Assembly (NCBI RefSeq): GCF_002994745.2
Contig: NC_037094.1
Span: forward strand, 1,574,001-1,638,000
Source of the DNA: Rosa chinensis
Taxonomy: Eukaryota; Streptophyta; Magnoliopsida; Rosales; Rosaceae
Length of the DNA stretch: 64,000 nt
Direction of reading: 5' to 3'
Under the pieces are notes generated by a model. It made no database searches, was not told the origin of the DNA, and was given only the letters and a program-made list of their open reading frames with translations. Shown here piece after piece: positions 13,487 through 30,730 of this stretch. The stretch's first letter is position 1. Each line of letters starts with the position of its first letter. Both the position numbers and the translations under genes were made by a program.

Positions 13487-16400
13487 ATGTCGGTCGACGG
13501 CCGGGACGGCCCAGCTCCGGCGGCCGGAAACGGACTGGGGAATTCGAACAATTCGGCGGCGGCGTTCGTGACGATGTCGAGCCAGCGGCTGCGGCTGAAC
13601 CCTAACAAGGAGCACAAGCCGGAGAGCTACGACGACATGCAATTGGATTTCAGCCCGTCGATCTTCAGCTCTCTGGAACGGTACTTGCCGCCGAACATGC
13701 TCGGAATGCCGAGATATGATAAGGTCAAGTTCATGAGGGAGATTCTGCTCAAGTATTTGCCTCATGGAGAGCGCAACAGGGTGAGTTTTTTTTTTTTTTT
13801 TTTGTCGATTTTAATTTGATTGAAAACGAAGAAGATTTGAGAAATGTTTGGATTTGATTGAACTCAAAGCCTGGCCTTTTTTGGTGATTTGGGGGTGGAA
13901 TTAGGGTTTCTGCTTCTAACGGGCAAGTGAGTGTGAGAGTGTGTGTGTGTGTGAATGTGTGAGATTACGATATTGCCCCTGGAGTCCTGGTTTTCTCTGT
14001 GTTTTGAGATAAAAGGAGGGAGCTTGAGCTTGAGCTTTGCAATTGTTGGTTATAATTTTCATTTCTGATGTTTTGTATGTAGTAAAGTATTGACATATTG
14101 GTGAACAATTTGATTATGATGTGTGCACACCGTTCTAATTCGTTGTTAGCTCTCGAGCTTATGATGGATTATGCAATTTATGTTGTTTGGGAATTTTGTG
14201 TACCAGGTTCAGAAGCATAGGGATTACAGACAGAAGATCATATTGAATTACCAGGTACAGATTGATGCATGGTTTGTCTTGGTTGTTTTTCTTTGTAGTA
14301 GCTGGGGCTAAATGGTGAGTCTTGTTTTGCTTATGTTACTTTAAGAGCAGTTGGGAAACTGATTTCGTTTCTTTAATTTTTTCATTTCAAAGTCAGTTGT
14401 GTTGTTGGGGCACAAATACTCGCCCATATATGTGTCATATGAATGCATTCACTGCCTCTAAAAAAAAAAATGAAGCTTTCGATGGGAATTGTGTTTTCAC
14501 ACCAACTAAAAGTTGTTCTTTTGAAGCAGTAGGTACTTATTGAACTGTATGACATGTGTGTGCAGCCTTTGCATAAAGAGTTATACCTGCTGGATCCTGC
14601 CACCACCTTTGTTCCTGCATTTCTAGAAGCAGTTAATGAGAATACTGAGGAAAGCTTCAAAAGGATATGTTCTGAACCCTCACCTGGAATATATACTTTT
14701 GAGATTTTTCAGCCACGGTTCTGTGAATTGTTATTAGCCGAGGTATTGGCCATCAGTATTCTTGTATCTACATTTGTATTTAACTTATCTGTCATTTTAT
14801 AGGTGCCCATTTATCTTTTCTTTATTATTTCTTTTGCTGCATAGGTGGAGAATTTTGAAAAATGGGTCGGTGACTCCAAATATAGAATCATGCGACCAAA
14901 TACAATGAATAGGTATGGTGCGGTTCTTGATGATTTTGGCCTTGAAACCATGCTTGACAAGCTTTTGGAGGGTTTTGTTCGTCCTATAGCTAAAGGTGAT
15001 ATATTGTTCTCTTCACTGAACATTTTGATAATTGTGTTCTGCTAGAAGATATTACTTGTTAAGGAAGCATGTCTTGATTTAGTCCTCTGCCAATTCTCTG
15101 TAATGCAGAGCTGTTTCCTGAGGTTGGTGGATCAACTCTGGATTCTCATCATGGGTTTGTGGTTGAATATGGTAACAATAGGGATCTTGACTTGGGTAAG
15201 TATTTTGTTTTATGGATATATAGTTTGAAGTTTATCCTTTTTTGCAGTTAAGCACTCAACTTTCCATATATCTCCTGTTTCATTTGAAGTACATATGTTT
15301 ATTAGGTTTCATATTTGTAGGTTTTCATGTTGATGACTCAGAAGTAACTTTGAATGTGTGCTTGGGTAAACAATTTTCTGGAGGAGAGTTGTATTTTCGG
15401 GGAATACGTTGTGATAAACATGTAAATAGCGGAAGCCGTCCAGAGGTATGTTGGTCGTAGATGCAGACAATTAATCCCATACTTTCTGCAAGGCAGTGCA
15501 AACACTTTTAAAACACATTCTATTATCTAGTTAGGTTTTCCTTGATCCACGTTCCAGAAGACTGACTATCCCTGAATTTAATTCGTTCTTCCCCAAATAT
15601 TGATAATCAGTTAACATTAATTACCTTTCAAAATGATATAATTTGGATTCAATAGGTGTCAATTACCAAATATAACACTACTGTACTCTTTATTTCTAAA
15701 ATTTTTAGTATTGTTTGGAAGATTTAATTTTTTATTGCCGCAATACTTTTCTCAATAGTCAATACTGAAGTGCTTAACTTAAATTTTTTGTTTTTGACTT
15801 TCATTAAATTGGAAGATCAAAATTATCATTAGTTTTAAAATTGTCTGATATGGCTCTAAGTGTGCACCTTTAGGTTTTGGAGGAAATTATGACAAAGTTC
15901 TTGGGAACATTTCAGCAATGTGCAAGACTGGAAAAATAATGATTGTTATTATCAAATAGTAATGAATAAAGCACGCTCTTTTAGGAATGTTTGAGTACTC
16001 ATTTCATGATCTCATTCTGCTTCTTTTTTATGAGGCTTTTGTTGCAGCATCATGTGGTGGTGTTGAAGTCTGGCAATAGGATAGCCAAAAAGATTTTTTT
16101 TTTTTTTAAAGTTCTGTCTTCTACAGTAACCAGTGGGAAATATATTTAGCAAAATAGAAAGCTGATAAGAAATATATTGAGAGTAAAGTTATAGTATTTG
16201 AGTTCATAGCTTAGTTCATGACTTGTAAGTTGTAACTTTATAGGTCCTAGTTCTTGATTTTTAAAGTTTTATGATGTGAGTTAAGAAACATTGCTGGCTG
16301 CTGTTATCCTTAGGTGGTTTTATACTGATGGAGTATGTTTTTTGAAAGCAGGAAGTCTTTGATTATTCTCATACCCCAGGATATGCTGTGCTTCATCGTG

Positions 16401-17293
16401 GTCGTCACAGGCATGGTGCTAAAGCCACGACATCAGGTCATCGTGTCAATTTACTTCTATGGTGCAGGAGGTATGTCTTTTATTCTTTCACAAGAAGCTA
16501 TATATTTTGATAATCTCTATGCATCTTACTTACTGCGTAATAATTTTGTTTGTTTTTATTTGTGGGACTATTGTTCCGTCTATCAATTTTCATCTAATTG
16601 TTTGAAGTGGGTAATAAGTTTAAGCGGAAGTTCCTAGTGAAAGTTGAATCTGTTCTTTAGACACTATCTGAGAGGCTATCCTTTATGGGTACAAACATTA
16701 TCAGAAATGAGATTTCTTTTGAATAAAATTTCTTTCAAACGCTTCCTCTCCTTAGTTTAGTGCAATTTTAGCATGGGTAGGGTGATTTCTGTGGTATTAA
16801 ACGCGAGTATAGGGTTTGAAATACTTGTTTAGCCATCTCTCAAAGTCTGGTATCTCCTTGCAGTTCTGTCTTCAGAGAGATGAGGAAGTATCAGAAAGAT
16901 TTCTCTAACTGGTGTGGGGAATGCTTGCATGAGAAGAAAGAGAGGCAACGGATGTCAATTACAGCTACGAAACAGGTAATGTCTATTTAGATGCATGCAA
17001 ATAAAGTCAGCATTTGGGGAAGTAAAGGCATGGACCCAAACACACTGCCATGAAGCGCACAAAGTGATGGATATGATTTTCACCTAAGCAATTAATTGGA
17101 TCAAAGTTGATGCGCATTAATTGATATTCTGTAAAGATTTCTTTACATGAACAAGCCCTAATATTTTACAGCACTTCCATACTATAGTCTCGAAATGCAT
17201 GATAAAAAGGATCAAAATGGAATATACATGCTCAAGCAAGTTGTTTCTCTGCAGGAGTTGTTGCTCAGGAAGGATGATGAGTCAACAGCATGA
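13487..17293 (+). CDS. PKHD-type 2-oxoglutarate/Fe(II)-dependent hydroxylase, At1g22950-like
   Basis: This is a prolyl-4-hydroxylase-type dioxygenase (P4Hc/PKHD domain) that would use 2-oxoglutarate, O2, Fe(II) and ascorbate; its substrate is unknown. Nine exons (13487-13780, 14207-14254, 14566-14742, 14845-14995, 15109-15195, 15321-15445, 16352-16470, 16864-16975, 17255-17293) give 383 residues in an unbroken frame. The metal site reads FHVDDSEVTLNVCLG (the HxD pair), and the distal histidine lies in HRGRHRHGA. The 2-oxoglutarate-binding arginine is in SGHRVNLLLWCR. The N-terminal third (SYDDMQLDFSPSIFSSLERY, then HRDYRQKI) matches the plant-specific extension of this group. No signal peptide or membrane anchor is visible, unlike the ER P4H enzymes. 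An in-frame ATG at 13304 would add 61 low-complexity residues; I prefer 13487. Confidence 0.9.
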
Positions 17294-18860
17294 TCTTCAT
17301 TCACTACTCATATACACCATTTGTTGTAAAATGTAGCTGTAGCCTTGTCCTAGCATCAGAGAGACTGGTCTACACTAGATGAGAGTTATGCTTTTGTGCA
17401 TTATTTTAACTTGGGACGCATCTGCTTATGTACATCAGTTTATGTTATGAAATTGAACTTCCTATATTGAACTTTGAAGCATTTGTGAAATTGAACTTCT
17501 GTAAAAAGTCCTAATGTTTATGTGAATTCATTGGGTGGCTGTTTTATTCGATTTCATAAAGGAAACTCGTATTAGATAGTTTCTTCTATTTACCGGTTTT
17601 TGGATCATAAATTTTTGTTTTTCTTTATTTTTTTTGTTTTTACACGTTAGAGGAAATATAAAAAAAAAATTCTATACACTGACAGTGCAATTGACTCAAT
17701 TCTTGATATTTGTAGTCAATTTTTTTTTAATTAACTAAAAAGTGTCATTCATGTTACCGTCCATTCATGTTGGTGTAAGTGCACGTTGATGTTCTTAATC
17801 TATTCGCTCTAAATACATAACATTATTATAATGAGAAACAAAGGAGTGCAAGAGTGCTTGCATCCGCGAGAAGCTTTTGCCAAACTAATCCTCATCTGTC
17901 AACCGCTCAAGCTTCATCAACAACAACGATCACATAGTCACCAAATTTCTTAAAACACTTGTGGTCACTCATCATTGGATTTAATTTCGAGGGTTAAGAC
18001 AAAAACACTTAATAATTTATTTTTTTAATTTCAACCCTTAATATTAAATTTAAGGGTGAGTTTTTTTTTGATAAGAAATTTAAGGGTGAGTTACAACAAA
18101 ATCTTTGGTCACCAGTGACCTACTGTTATCCTCAAAGCAAATCTTGCAAAAACCAACTAATCAAAGCCTCCCGTGATATATCAGTAAGGATTTGAAATTG
18201 TGACCTCGACGATATTGTTGGTTTTTCTAGATAACCAACGAGGCCCAAAACTGTAAAAACCGACTAAACAAAAGCCCAATCGGCTCCGCATCCAAAACTG
18301 TTCATCACTTTTATCGTTTCAACGCGAAAACACAATTTCCATGATCAAATAAAATCTCTCTCTGTTTTTACTTCCACTACTGATTCTTTCAGGCTCTTCA
18401 ATCTCACTTCCAAGATTCTCACTCTCCGATTCGCAACCGTCGCCGGAGCCCTCCGCCGCCGCCGATTCCCAAACCCGGCGCCCCGTCTTCTTCTTCTTCC
18501 CGCTCGGCGTCGATAATTCTCTCGGTTGCTGCCTGTCTTCGTCGTCCGTGGTTAGGGCTTAGGGTTTCAATTGGCGTTGTACTAAATCAAGGCTAGGGTT
18601 TTCAATTTTGTGTTATGGCTTTGTAGCTTTGGGATTTCTCCACCCGATTATATACTGTACTAGTGGAAATTTTTATTTCATTATTGCCGAATTTAATTTG
18701 TTTTTTCTTTTTGATTTGATTCGAAGTGAAAAAAAGAGAAAGAAAAGAACGAATAAGAGAGTGTAAAGTATCATCAATAAAAAAAAAAATTTGTTCTTGA
18801 GGCCCCATATTGCTTGAAAAGTTTCATTCAGAATATTTTTCAATTTTTTGTGAAAGTTAT
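17294..18860. other. Intergenic: hydroxylase 3' UTR and poly(A) polymerase promoter/5' UTR
   Basis: The first 200-250 bp are probably the 3' UTR of the hydroxylase gene. A short direct duplication (AATTTAAGGGTGAG twice near 18048-18092) flanks a T-run. The GC-richer stretch 18350-18600 looks like the non-coding first exon of the poly(A) polymerase gene, and the AT-rich stretch before 18860 is probably a leader intron. Confidence 0.5.
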
Positions 18861-23567
<4,707 letters not shown>

Positions 23568-25027
23568 AGGGTTGTTGAATCCTTAACGTTTATATGTACT
23601 ATAAAAAAATGTTCATTTTTGACTCTGTATGAATGATCATAAGTTAATAAATTTTGAGTTAGCAAGCCACTCTTTTATGTATGTGAGCATGAAAAATTGT
23701 ATAAAACCTATTTGGCTGAGAGGCTTACCATTTGGCACTGAGTAATATAGTTTGAGGATTCCTCGACTTCAGTTCTTCTCGGTTCGTTTTTGTTGGAAAC
23801 AGGAAGATCATATACAATATCAATATCGTCACATCTTTACCATCCAAATTGAGAATCATATTGCACATCATATGTATCACTAAATCTGAGAATCATATTG
23901 CAGCATCATACGTATTACTAAATCTGAGAATCAACTGAATTCATCGTTCATGTTTCATCTGCAAGATTCTTAACAAGTACACCAATTTGTAATGTTGACC
24001 AGTTAGGATTGGGCATACGATATCAGACGTGACAATGTGCCGGATTTAACTTTTGATGTGCCGTATTTAAAATCAAAAGTTATTTTTTTATCCTCTCATC
24101 ATTGTCTTAACCTATTTTAAGGAATATGAATGTTCGAACTTACAAGTTATCGAGTGTGTAGCTGTTGAAAAAGAATGTTTTACCGCCGAATCGAATCAAA
24201 TGCTAGTTGGCTGAGATAGGTGTCCTAATGGGAATAGATTTTGGCTAGCTCACTTATCAAATTTCTAACTAAAATAAGGAAGGAACTTCGCTAACCAGCC
24301 CTGGGTTGTAGCTTGGGCCAATAATAGATCAACAAGTGTCAATATAAAAATAAAAATAAAAAAAAATTAATGCGATTGAAATAGTTAACCAGCCTTGTTC
24401 CTTCCAAACTGTAAACTCTTCTGCATTCTTCAGTAAAAATTTCTTCAGCAAAATTCATGAGAATTCGAAGCACGCTATGAGGATGAGCGACAAAAAGTGA
24501 TCAATTCTAGGTATGTAGATTTCGATTGTGTTCTTCTTTAGTTGTTCAGTCATACTAAATCCCCAGTCGTGGGTTTGTCCTCCTTTTGGTATGTGTTCGA
24601 AGCTTTTGACCAAAGGAGAAATCAGCAATGTTATAGAAAGCTTTACCGTCATGCTTTCTTGGAATGGCTAGGCCGATGTCGCAAGCATAGGTGCATTATT
24701 TCTCGAAAGAACATTGTTGTTGACTGTTCGTTTGTTTGATAAACTGTGTTTAGGATGGGAGATTGGAACTTGGGACCTCGGATGGAGGGTGAATGCTGAG
24801 TAGCGAAAAATCACAGTATGATGAAGACTAATGGGGTTGCTTTCTTTGCTGTCTATGGAAGAAGATTCAGTCAACAGCTGATATTTTGAAGTTTAAGTTA
24901 TTTTGGTTTTTGGTATGGTATCATGGGAAGATGTCAATATTCCTGGTATGTATAAAGCTTTTCTTCATGATAAGAAAGCGAGTTTGCTACTTCTCTTTTG
25001 CTAGCACTGCATATATTACATAGCTTA
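23568..25027. other. Intergenic: poly(A) polymerase 3' UTR, no further gene
   Basis: The first few hundred bases are likely 3' UTR. A near-repeat of about 48 bp (AATCTGAGAATCATATTGCA and variants) lies at 23845-23935. I see no coding signal with splice or family support in the rest. Confidence 0.5.
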
Positions 25028-25306
25028 AAAGATGGTCTTGACAACATCTATGAAATTGGATGGAAATTGTGCCCCCAATTTTTTAGGGAAGATTGATTCC
25101 TCATCAAGCTAAACTTCAATCCAGTCCATTAAATAATATTCCACAAATTTTGGAGCAGAAACCTCTATTGGTTTCTTGAATGTTAACTCCATCAACCCAT
25201 CTGTACTCATACGTACTTTGGCCCTGCAGACATTGTTGGACAACTGACTGGCGGTTAGAGTACCAAGCAGAATGTTAACTTGGTTGAAAAAATCGTCAGT
25301 GTTCAT
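25028..25306 (-). pseudogene. MOB1-like (MOB kinase activator) pseudogene fragment
   Basis: The translation matches the N-terminal half of plant MOB1, the co-activator of NDR/LATS kinases. Segments in order are NTDDFFNQVNILLGTL, a garbled stretch where MOB1 has its cysteine-rich 'CTPENCPTM' region, then KKPIEVSAPKFVEY and LMDWIEV. After an in-frame stop come LDEESIFPKKLGAQFP and NFIDVVKTIF, followed by more stops. About 90 of some 215 MOB1 residues are represented, contiguously and with no intron between segments. The zinc-binding cysteines, the in-frame continuity and the C-terminal half are lost, so it cannot make a functional MOB1. It may be a truncated retrocopy or a decayed exon block. 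Confidence 0.85.
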
Positions 25307-26440
25307 TGAGGAGAAAGTGGTGGGAGCAAAGAAAGAGGAACTGCAGCAGACTGTACAAAGAAAGAGGCCACAAGGCTTACGATCACTACTATATATATAT
25401 AAATGTAGACATTTATATTTAACCTTTTGACTTGTACTAGTGTTTTTCATTTGATATCTGCAAAGCTGAACTTATGGTACTTGTAAGTTGTAACTATATC
25501 TTAGCTCTTTTCATGGTTGGAAAGAAGTCTACTTGGTGAACGGTAGCATATAAAACGCTACCATTGCATATATCACATCATGAGTTCATGACCATATTAA
25601 TAATATTCCACAGAGCAACACAGGTGGTATATAATTTTGCTTATATCACTCGGATCATGAACTTGCCGCCAGTAATCCGTGCAGTGATACACATGCATTG
25701 CAAAACAAAATTGAACCATCACAAATTCACAATTAAACAAGTTAGAATAAGAGCATGCCTATTCAATTGCTCAGTAAAATTGAACATGTGGCCACACGTA
25801 CACTTGGAAAAAATATGCAGATTACTGCAACATTCCTTCTGAGTAAAACAACCAAAACCCCAAGATGCATGAACAAGAAGTCAAATTTCAGCTCAGCATT
25901 GTTACACAAATTGCAAAACAAATTCGAACAATCACAAAACAAAAAAATCGAATTCTACACTGAAAGTAGACTAATTTGTTCTTCAATGGAGCAAAACCCA
26001 GCAAGAGATACGACAAGAGCTAATCATCATCAGAATCAGACCGCGGCATTGAGTCTTGAAGAATGACGTTACCCCTTTTGTCAAGAAAAACTCTTTGATC
26101 CCAACCAGCATTGGCCGGAAAAGAAGCTTCCTGACGCGACCTCACGACGGACATCCACCCAGGACACGTGTTGATCCGTGAGTGGCTGTGGTGCTGGTTA
26201 GCCAAGCGAAGTAATGTCCAAATATATATATTTAGAAAGTAAAAGACCAAATAGTGTACTGTCTTGAAGGAATAGTGTACAGTGTCAGAGTGTATAGTAC
26301 AATCTGAAAAGCGTGTTACCTGTTCTTTGCTTTTTCATTTCACATTTCCTTTTTCAGTCTCCCATCATGTCTCTCTCCCAAATTCTCGTTCACTTCTTCA
26401 AAAACACGCACAGTCCCAAAATCTATACAGAGAGTCAGAG
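25307..26440. other. Intergenic: promoter side of first DUF599 gene
   Basis: No gene is confidently seen. A minus-strand frame at 26020-26250 ends in an acidic RSDSDDD tail, but I cannot link it to a family or to upstream exons. The sequence just before 26441 is the promoter and 5' UTR of the DUF599 gene. Confidence 0.45.
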
Positions 26441-28053
26441 ATGGAAGAGGAGGCTTTGGACTATGTTCTGGTGCCACTGGGTCTGTTTGTTCTGGGAACA
26501 TATCATGTTTGGCTTCTCATCACTGTGCTACGTCATCCAATACGAACTGTGATCGGTCTCAATGCTCAGTCTCGTCACCAATGGGTCTTATCCATGATGA
26601 GTGTTAGTACCCAGTTCCTCTCTTTCTCTCTCTCAATATATATACTTTTTTATTGTATGAATTTTCCATTTAATTTGATGGGTAGTGTTGCCATGAAAGT
26701 AGAATTGCATAGTATAACCAAAAAGAAAGAAGAAAAAAGATTAAGAATTGGTTTATGGGATTGAAGTTTGAGATCTTTATGGCTTTAGTTCATGTAGGAA
26801 TTGGGCATTACCACAATTGGATCATAGTTTCTTTGTTTACAATTGAGCATATGCTGTGCTTTTACATTCTGAGCTATTGAAATTCCAATACTGATCCTTT
26901 ATCTGTTAGAGGTCTGAGTTAGCTATAAAGTATGATGCTTGAAAATTGGAAATAATTCCTGATGTGGTTTTTGTGAGATTAGTATTTGGGTAAAGGAGAG
27001 TTGTTTACAAATAAGACTCTTTAGGGGTTAAGGGATTTGAACAGATCTTCATGGTTATCTTCTAGTAAGACTGGTCTTCCTTTCAACAAGTACTGTCTAA
27101 TGACAGAGGCAACATCTAACATCACATGTTTATTTTGATAAAGAAGTTTTCTTTTTATCACCTTTTCAAGATCTATAATCCAAATTGAGACTTGAATTCT
27201 GGCTACCTAGCGTTGAGGATAAAGTAAGTCGATTCATGGAAGTAGTTAGGCTGATCTATGAACAATATCTTTTGGTAGAATCATGGTCAAGTCATACACC
27301 TTTAAAGGTTTCCTAAGTATCTTTCTTGCTTGATGAATGCAAGTGCAATTTTTCAATTCCTACTTTTCTGAAACCATGATATCTAATCTATGCCTGACTA
27401 ACTTTTCAAAAAAATGAAAAGAAAAGATAGTAGAGTTGTGAGTGTTGGTTTGGTGTTTAAAAAGAGTTAACTCCTCCTCTCCATATATTCAGGACCCTTT
27501 GAAGAATGGTGTTTTGGCTGTTCAGACAATACGCAACAACATAATGGCATCCACACTTTTGGCAACAACGGCTATCACTCTCAGTTCTCTTATCAGTGTA
27601 TTTGTGAGCAGTACATCAAACTCTGGCAACACCTCGAAACTAATTTATGGCAATAAGACAGCCACTCTCTCTTCAATAAAGTACTTCTCTATCTTGCTGT
27701 GCTTTCTTGTTGCCTTTCTCTGCAATGTGCAGTCCATCAGATATTATGCCCATGTTAGCTTCTTGGCCACTGTTCCAACATGGCAAGGTAGAAAGGATTG
27801 TATTGAGTACGTTGCAAGAAACTTGAATCGGGGAAGCTACTTTTGGTCACTTGGATTGCGAGCTTTCTACTTCTCATTCCCTCTCTTCCTTTGGATATTT
27901 GGGCCTATACCCATGTTTGCATGTAGCTGCGTTATCTCTTGTGTTCTTTATTTCCTGGACACCACCACCAGCTTCACACGACATCTTCACAGTCACTCGA
28001 TCAAAGAGGTGAAAACTGATAATGATCTAGAATCACTCGGACAATTATCATAG
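26441..28053 (+). CDS. DUF599 multi-pass membrane protein, tandem copy 1
   Basis: This is a plant DUF599 protein of unknown function and 240 residues. Exon 1 (26441-26602) and exon 2 (27493-28053) join in phase 0 (SMMS | DPLKNGVL). Hydrophobic segments occur at about residues 8-30, 75-95, 115-140 and 185-225, so four membrane spans are likely. Conserved-looking blocks are YHVWLLITVLRHPIRTVIG, VQTIRNNIMASTLLATTAI, NVQSIRYYAHVSFL and GLRAFYFSFPLFLWIFGPIP. The start is the first ATG of a short 5' leader and aligns with copy 2. Compared with copy 2 at 29271 it has the same exon structure with intron position conserved and about two-thirds identity by eye, so the pair arose by tandem duplication. 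No third exon was found downstream of this copy. Confidence 0.92.
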
Positions 28054-29270
28054 GTACATAATACTCTTACAGGTGGTAAGTCAAACATAAGTGAATCAAT
28101 CTTTCATTAGACTATTCGCAGGTTTATGTGTATAATTATACCGTCTATATTTTGTATCACTGTGAGGAATCCTGCCTTTATTTTGCTATTAGTCTTTAGA
28201 ATGAAATGTCATCGGATTCAGGTAATAAAGAAAACTACAGCTTAAGATCATCAAGGAATCATTGATACTCTGGTGGGTGGCTTACAATTTTTGAAGTATT
28301 CTGCTTCATTCAAGAACAAAAAGCCAGGGAATAAGTAATTTTCAGATCAAGAAGTGGCTCTACTTTTCAACAATGAGAATGGAGTCTGTGTATCCTTTCT
28401 TTCTTTTTTCCTTTTTTTTATTGTAAGTTGGTAAATGTACATTTGTTCATCAATGTTGTACTTTTCAAACTTTGACATGTATAATTCTTGAATCCCAGTA
28501 CTATCCCACTTAGATGTGGTAGAATAACTAGTATGACATTTCATGCCTGTCTCATTTCTTGCCCTTGCTCAGATTACAGTATGTTATTTCAATGTTTGAT
28601 CTCATTGTTTGAATCATCATTCCTGTGATTCAAGATCCCCTAATATTCGGTATTATGCTCTTCTAAGCACAATTGTTTCTGGATGCGAGCTCTTTGATTT
28701 CTGCTGAAGATGTTGAGCCCTGCACAAAACATCTGCTTCATAATAGTGGTTTTTTAGTACAACGTAGCCTCCTTGTGCGAGTCATGAAGAACCTGCATAG
28801 CTTTGTCATGAACATGTTATTTCTCATATGCGACTAATATTACAGAACTGAGGCAACACGTGCCTATGAGTCTGTGACAGATAATAGCAACTTCCTCATA
28901 GTTTGTTTTGCTTTCTTTACGCTTTCAATAATTGGAGAATAGTGCCTGAACCAATAACACCAATGCATTAGTAAAGTCAATGTGCGCCGCTTGTCCTTTT
29001 CTGCTCGATAACATGCCTTGTAATTGAGGATCGTCAGATCCAATCCAAGGACAATTATTTATGATCCATTTGGCGATGTCACCTGTGATAAGAATCCAGG
29101 CCGGCCTAATTGATAACTGGAGGTATCTTTGCCTTACACAGTGACCAAAACACTCTTAGAACTATTACTGCCAGTCATTTTCATATGAGATCTTGCCATC
29201 TTGGGGTTCTACTCACATTCTGAGACACAGGAAGAAAGGGAGTAAGTGGTGAAGCAAGAGTTGGGAAGAG
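28054..29270. other. Intergenic spacer between DUF599 paralogues
   Basis: It contains the 3' UTR of copy 1 and the promoter of copy 2. I find no coding exon, transposon end or strong repeat. I looked specifically for a relic of the third exon of copy 2 and did not see one. Confidence 0.5.
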
Positions 29271-29430
29271 ATGGTTAGCTTAGACTGTGTGCTAGTACTA
29301 GCGGGTCTGTTTGTGTTGGGAATATACCATGTTTGGCTATTCATCACAGTTCTGCACAATCCCATAAGAACTGTCATTGGCCTCAATGCTTACACTCGTC
29401 AACAATGGGTTTTCTCCCTGATGACTGTTA

Positions 29431-29473
<43 letters not shown>

Positions 29474-30327
29474 ATTTACAGTCTTTCTTTTAAGATTTGA
29501 TATGTGGATGACAAAGTAGTAACAATTTGGTGACTGGAACCTTTCAATGGGGGAACCAATTTCATTTTCTTTCTATCCGGGTCACTATTTCATTGTAGCC
29601 AATATTATCAGAGAGGGTAATACTTGATGATAAGTTTCAAGCTAGCAATGGAGATTGGAATCAAGTTTGGGTATCTTAGTTCGAGTTAATGATGGATATT
29701 AGCACTAGATAGTGGTATGTACCAGTACTACAAAGTTTAAGTTGAGTCCATGAATTTCAGGACCCCTTGAAGAATGGTGTTTTGATTGTACAAACTTTAC
29801 GCAACAACATAATGGCATCGACACTTTTGTCAACAGCAGCAATTACTCTTTGTTCTGTGATCAGTGTACTTGTGAGCAGCGAATCCAGCTCCCATAGCAC
29901 TGTATCAGTACACCTAGTTTACTCCGATTACGCTCCCTCCTTACCTTCAATCAAGTACTTGTGCATTTTGCTTTGCTTTCTTGTTGCATTTCTCTGCAAT
30001 GTGCAGTCTACTAGATATTATGCCCATGTCAGCTTCTTGGGTACCGTCCCAACATGGAAAGACAAGACGGGTTTCATCGAGTATGTTGCGGCAACTTTGA
30101 ATAGAGGATATTACTTTTGGGCCCTTGGATTGCGAGCATTCTACCTCTCGATTCCTCTCTTTCTCTGGATCTTCGGGCCAATACCCATGTTTGTTAGTTG
30201 CTGTGTATTGTCAATTGTTCTCTATTTCTTGGACACTACCTCCAGCTTTGCACAACTTATTCATACCCAATTGTTCAAGGAGGAATCAAGAACCGCTGAT
30301 GTGGAGTCCACCGCTCAATCATTGTGA
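29271..30327 (+). CDS. DUF599 multi-pass membrane protein, tandem copy 2
   Basis: This is the second DUF599 gene. Exon 1 (29271-29426) and exon 2 (29761-30327) give 240 residues if translation stops at the TGA at 30325-30327. The same membrane-span layout and blocks as copy 1 are present: YHVWLFITVLHNPIRTVIG, VQTLRNNIMASTLLSTAAI, NVQSTRYYAHVSFLG and GLRAFYLSIPLFLWIFGPIP. The intron carries a (TC)n microsatellite right after the GTTAGT donor. The stop codon overlaps a strong GTGAGT donor at 30324; using it with an acceptor at 30668-30669 replaces the stop with 19 further residues (see 30670-30730), giving 259 residues. Function is unknown; expression and location cannot be inferred beyond being a membrane protein. 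Confidence 0.92.
29433..29470. repeat. (TC)n microsatellite in DUF599 copy 2 intron
   Basis: An uninterrupted TC run of about 38 bp begins just inside intron 1, within ten bases of the splice donor. A polymorphic length is likely. Confidence 0.9.
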
Positions 30328-30669
30328 GTTCTGTTCAATGTTGCATAGTATTGTAATGGCTAGTTTAAGTCTTAGTTTGGATGTTTGAATAATGAATATT
30401 ACAGACTTTGTGTACCTTTATTTATGAATATGAAATCCGTTTGTGTCAAGTGTATATTAACTTGTTTCCTAACTACGATAGTTATATTTCAAATATAATG
30501 ATCATTCTGAAACGGAATCTCAAGTTTATAATGTAATTTTTCACATTCTTGCTGAGGATATTGTTGGCTGTCACTTTCGAAATCTTGCTTTTAGGTTAGC
30601 TACTCTGGGGTAATGCATCTTCCTGTCTTGTCAGATTGCTTACTCTAAGGCGATCTTGTTCTTTCTCAG

Positions 30670-30730
30670 GAACAATTCTGGTCGTGAGAACTCCCAACTT
30701 CGTGATCCTCTACTCACCGGGTCCGGCTAG
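30670..30730 (+). CDS. Candidate third exon of DUF599 copy 2
   Basis: An acceptor (TTCTTTCTCAG) precedes an open exon encoding NNSGRENSQLRDPLLTGSG and then TAG. Splicing from GTGAGT at 30324 joins TT + G, keeping the Leu codon of the exon 2 end and continuing in frame. The intron would be 346 bp. The combination of a consensus donor lying exactly on the stop codon, a pyrimidine-rich acceptor and a frame-preserving phase is unlikely by chance. The tail is hydrophilic and would be cytosolic or lumenal. Unspliced transcripts would give the 240-residue form. Confidence 0.65.

Noticed and set aside
18810..18860. In-frame ATG 17 codons before the chosen poly(A) polymerase start
   Set aside because: The sequence is AT-rich, intron- or leader-like, and family proteins begin close to the M-V/M-G-S start chosen.
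26020..26250. Minus-strand frame ending RSDSDDD
   Set aside because: No family recognised, no upstream exon, and it overlaps the promoter side of a plus-strand gene. It could be a last exon of something lost; not enough to call a gene.
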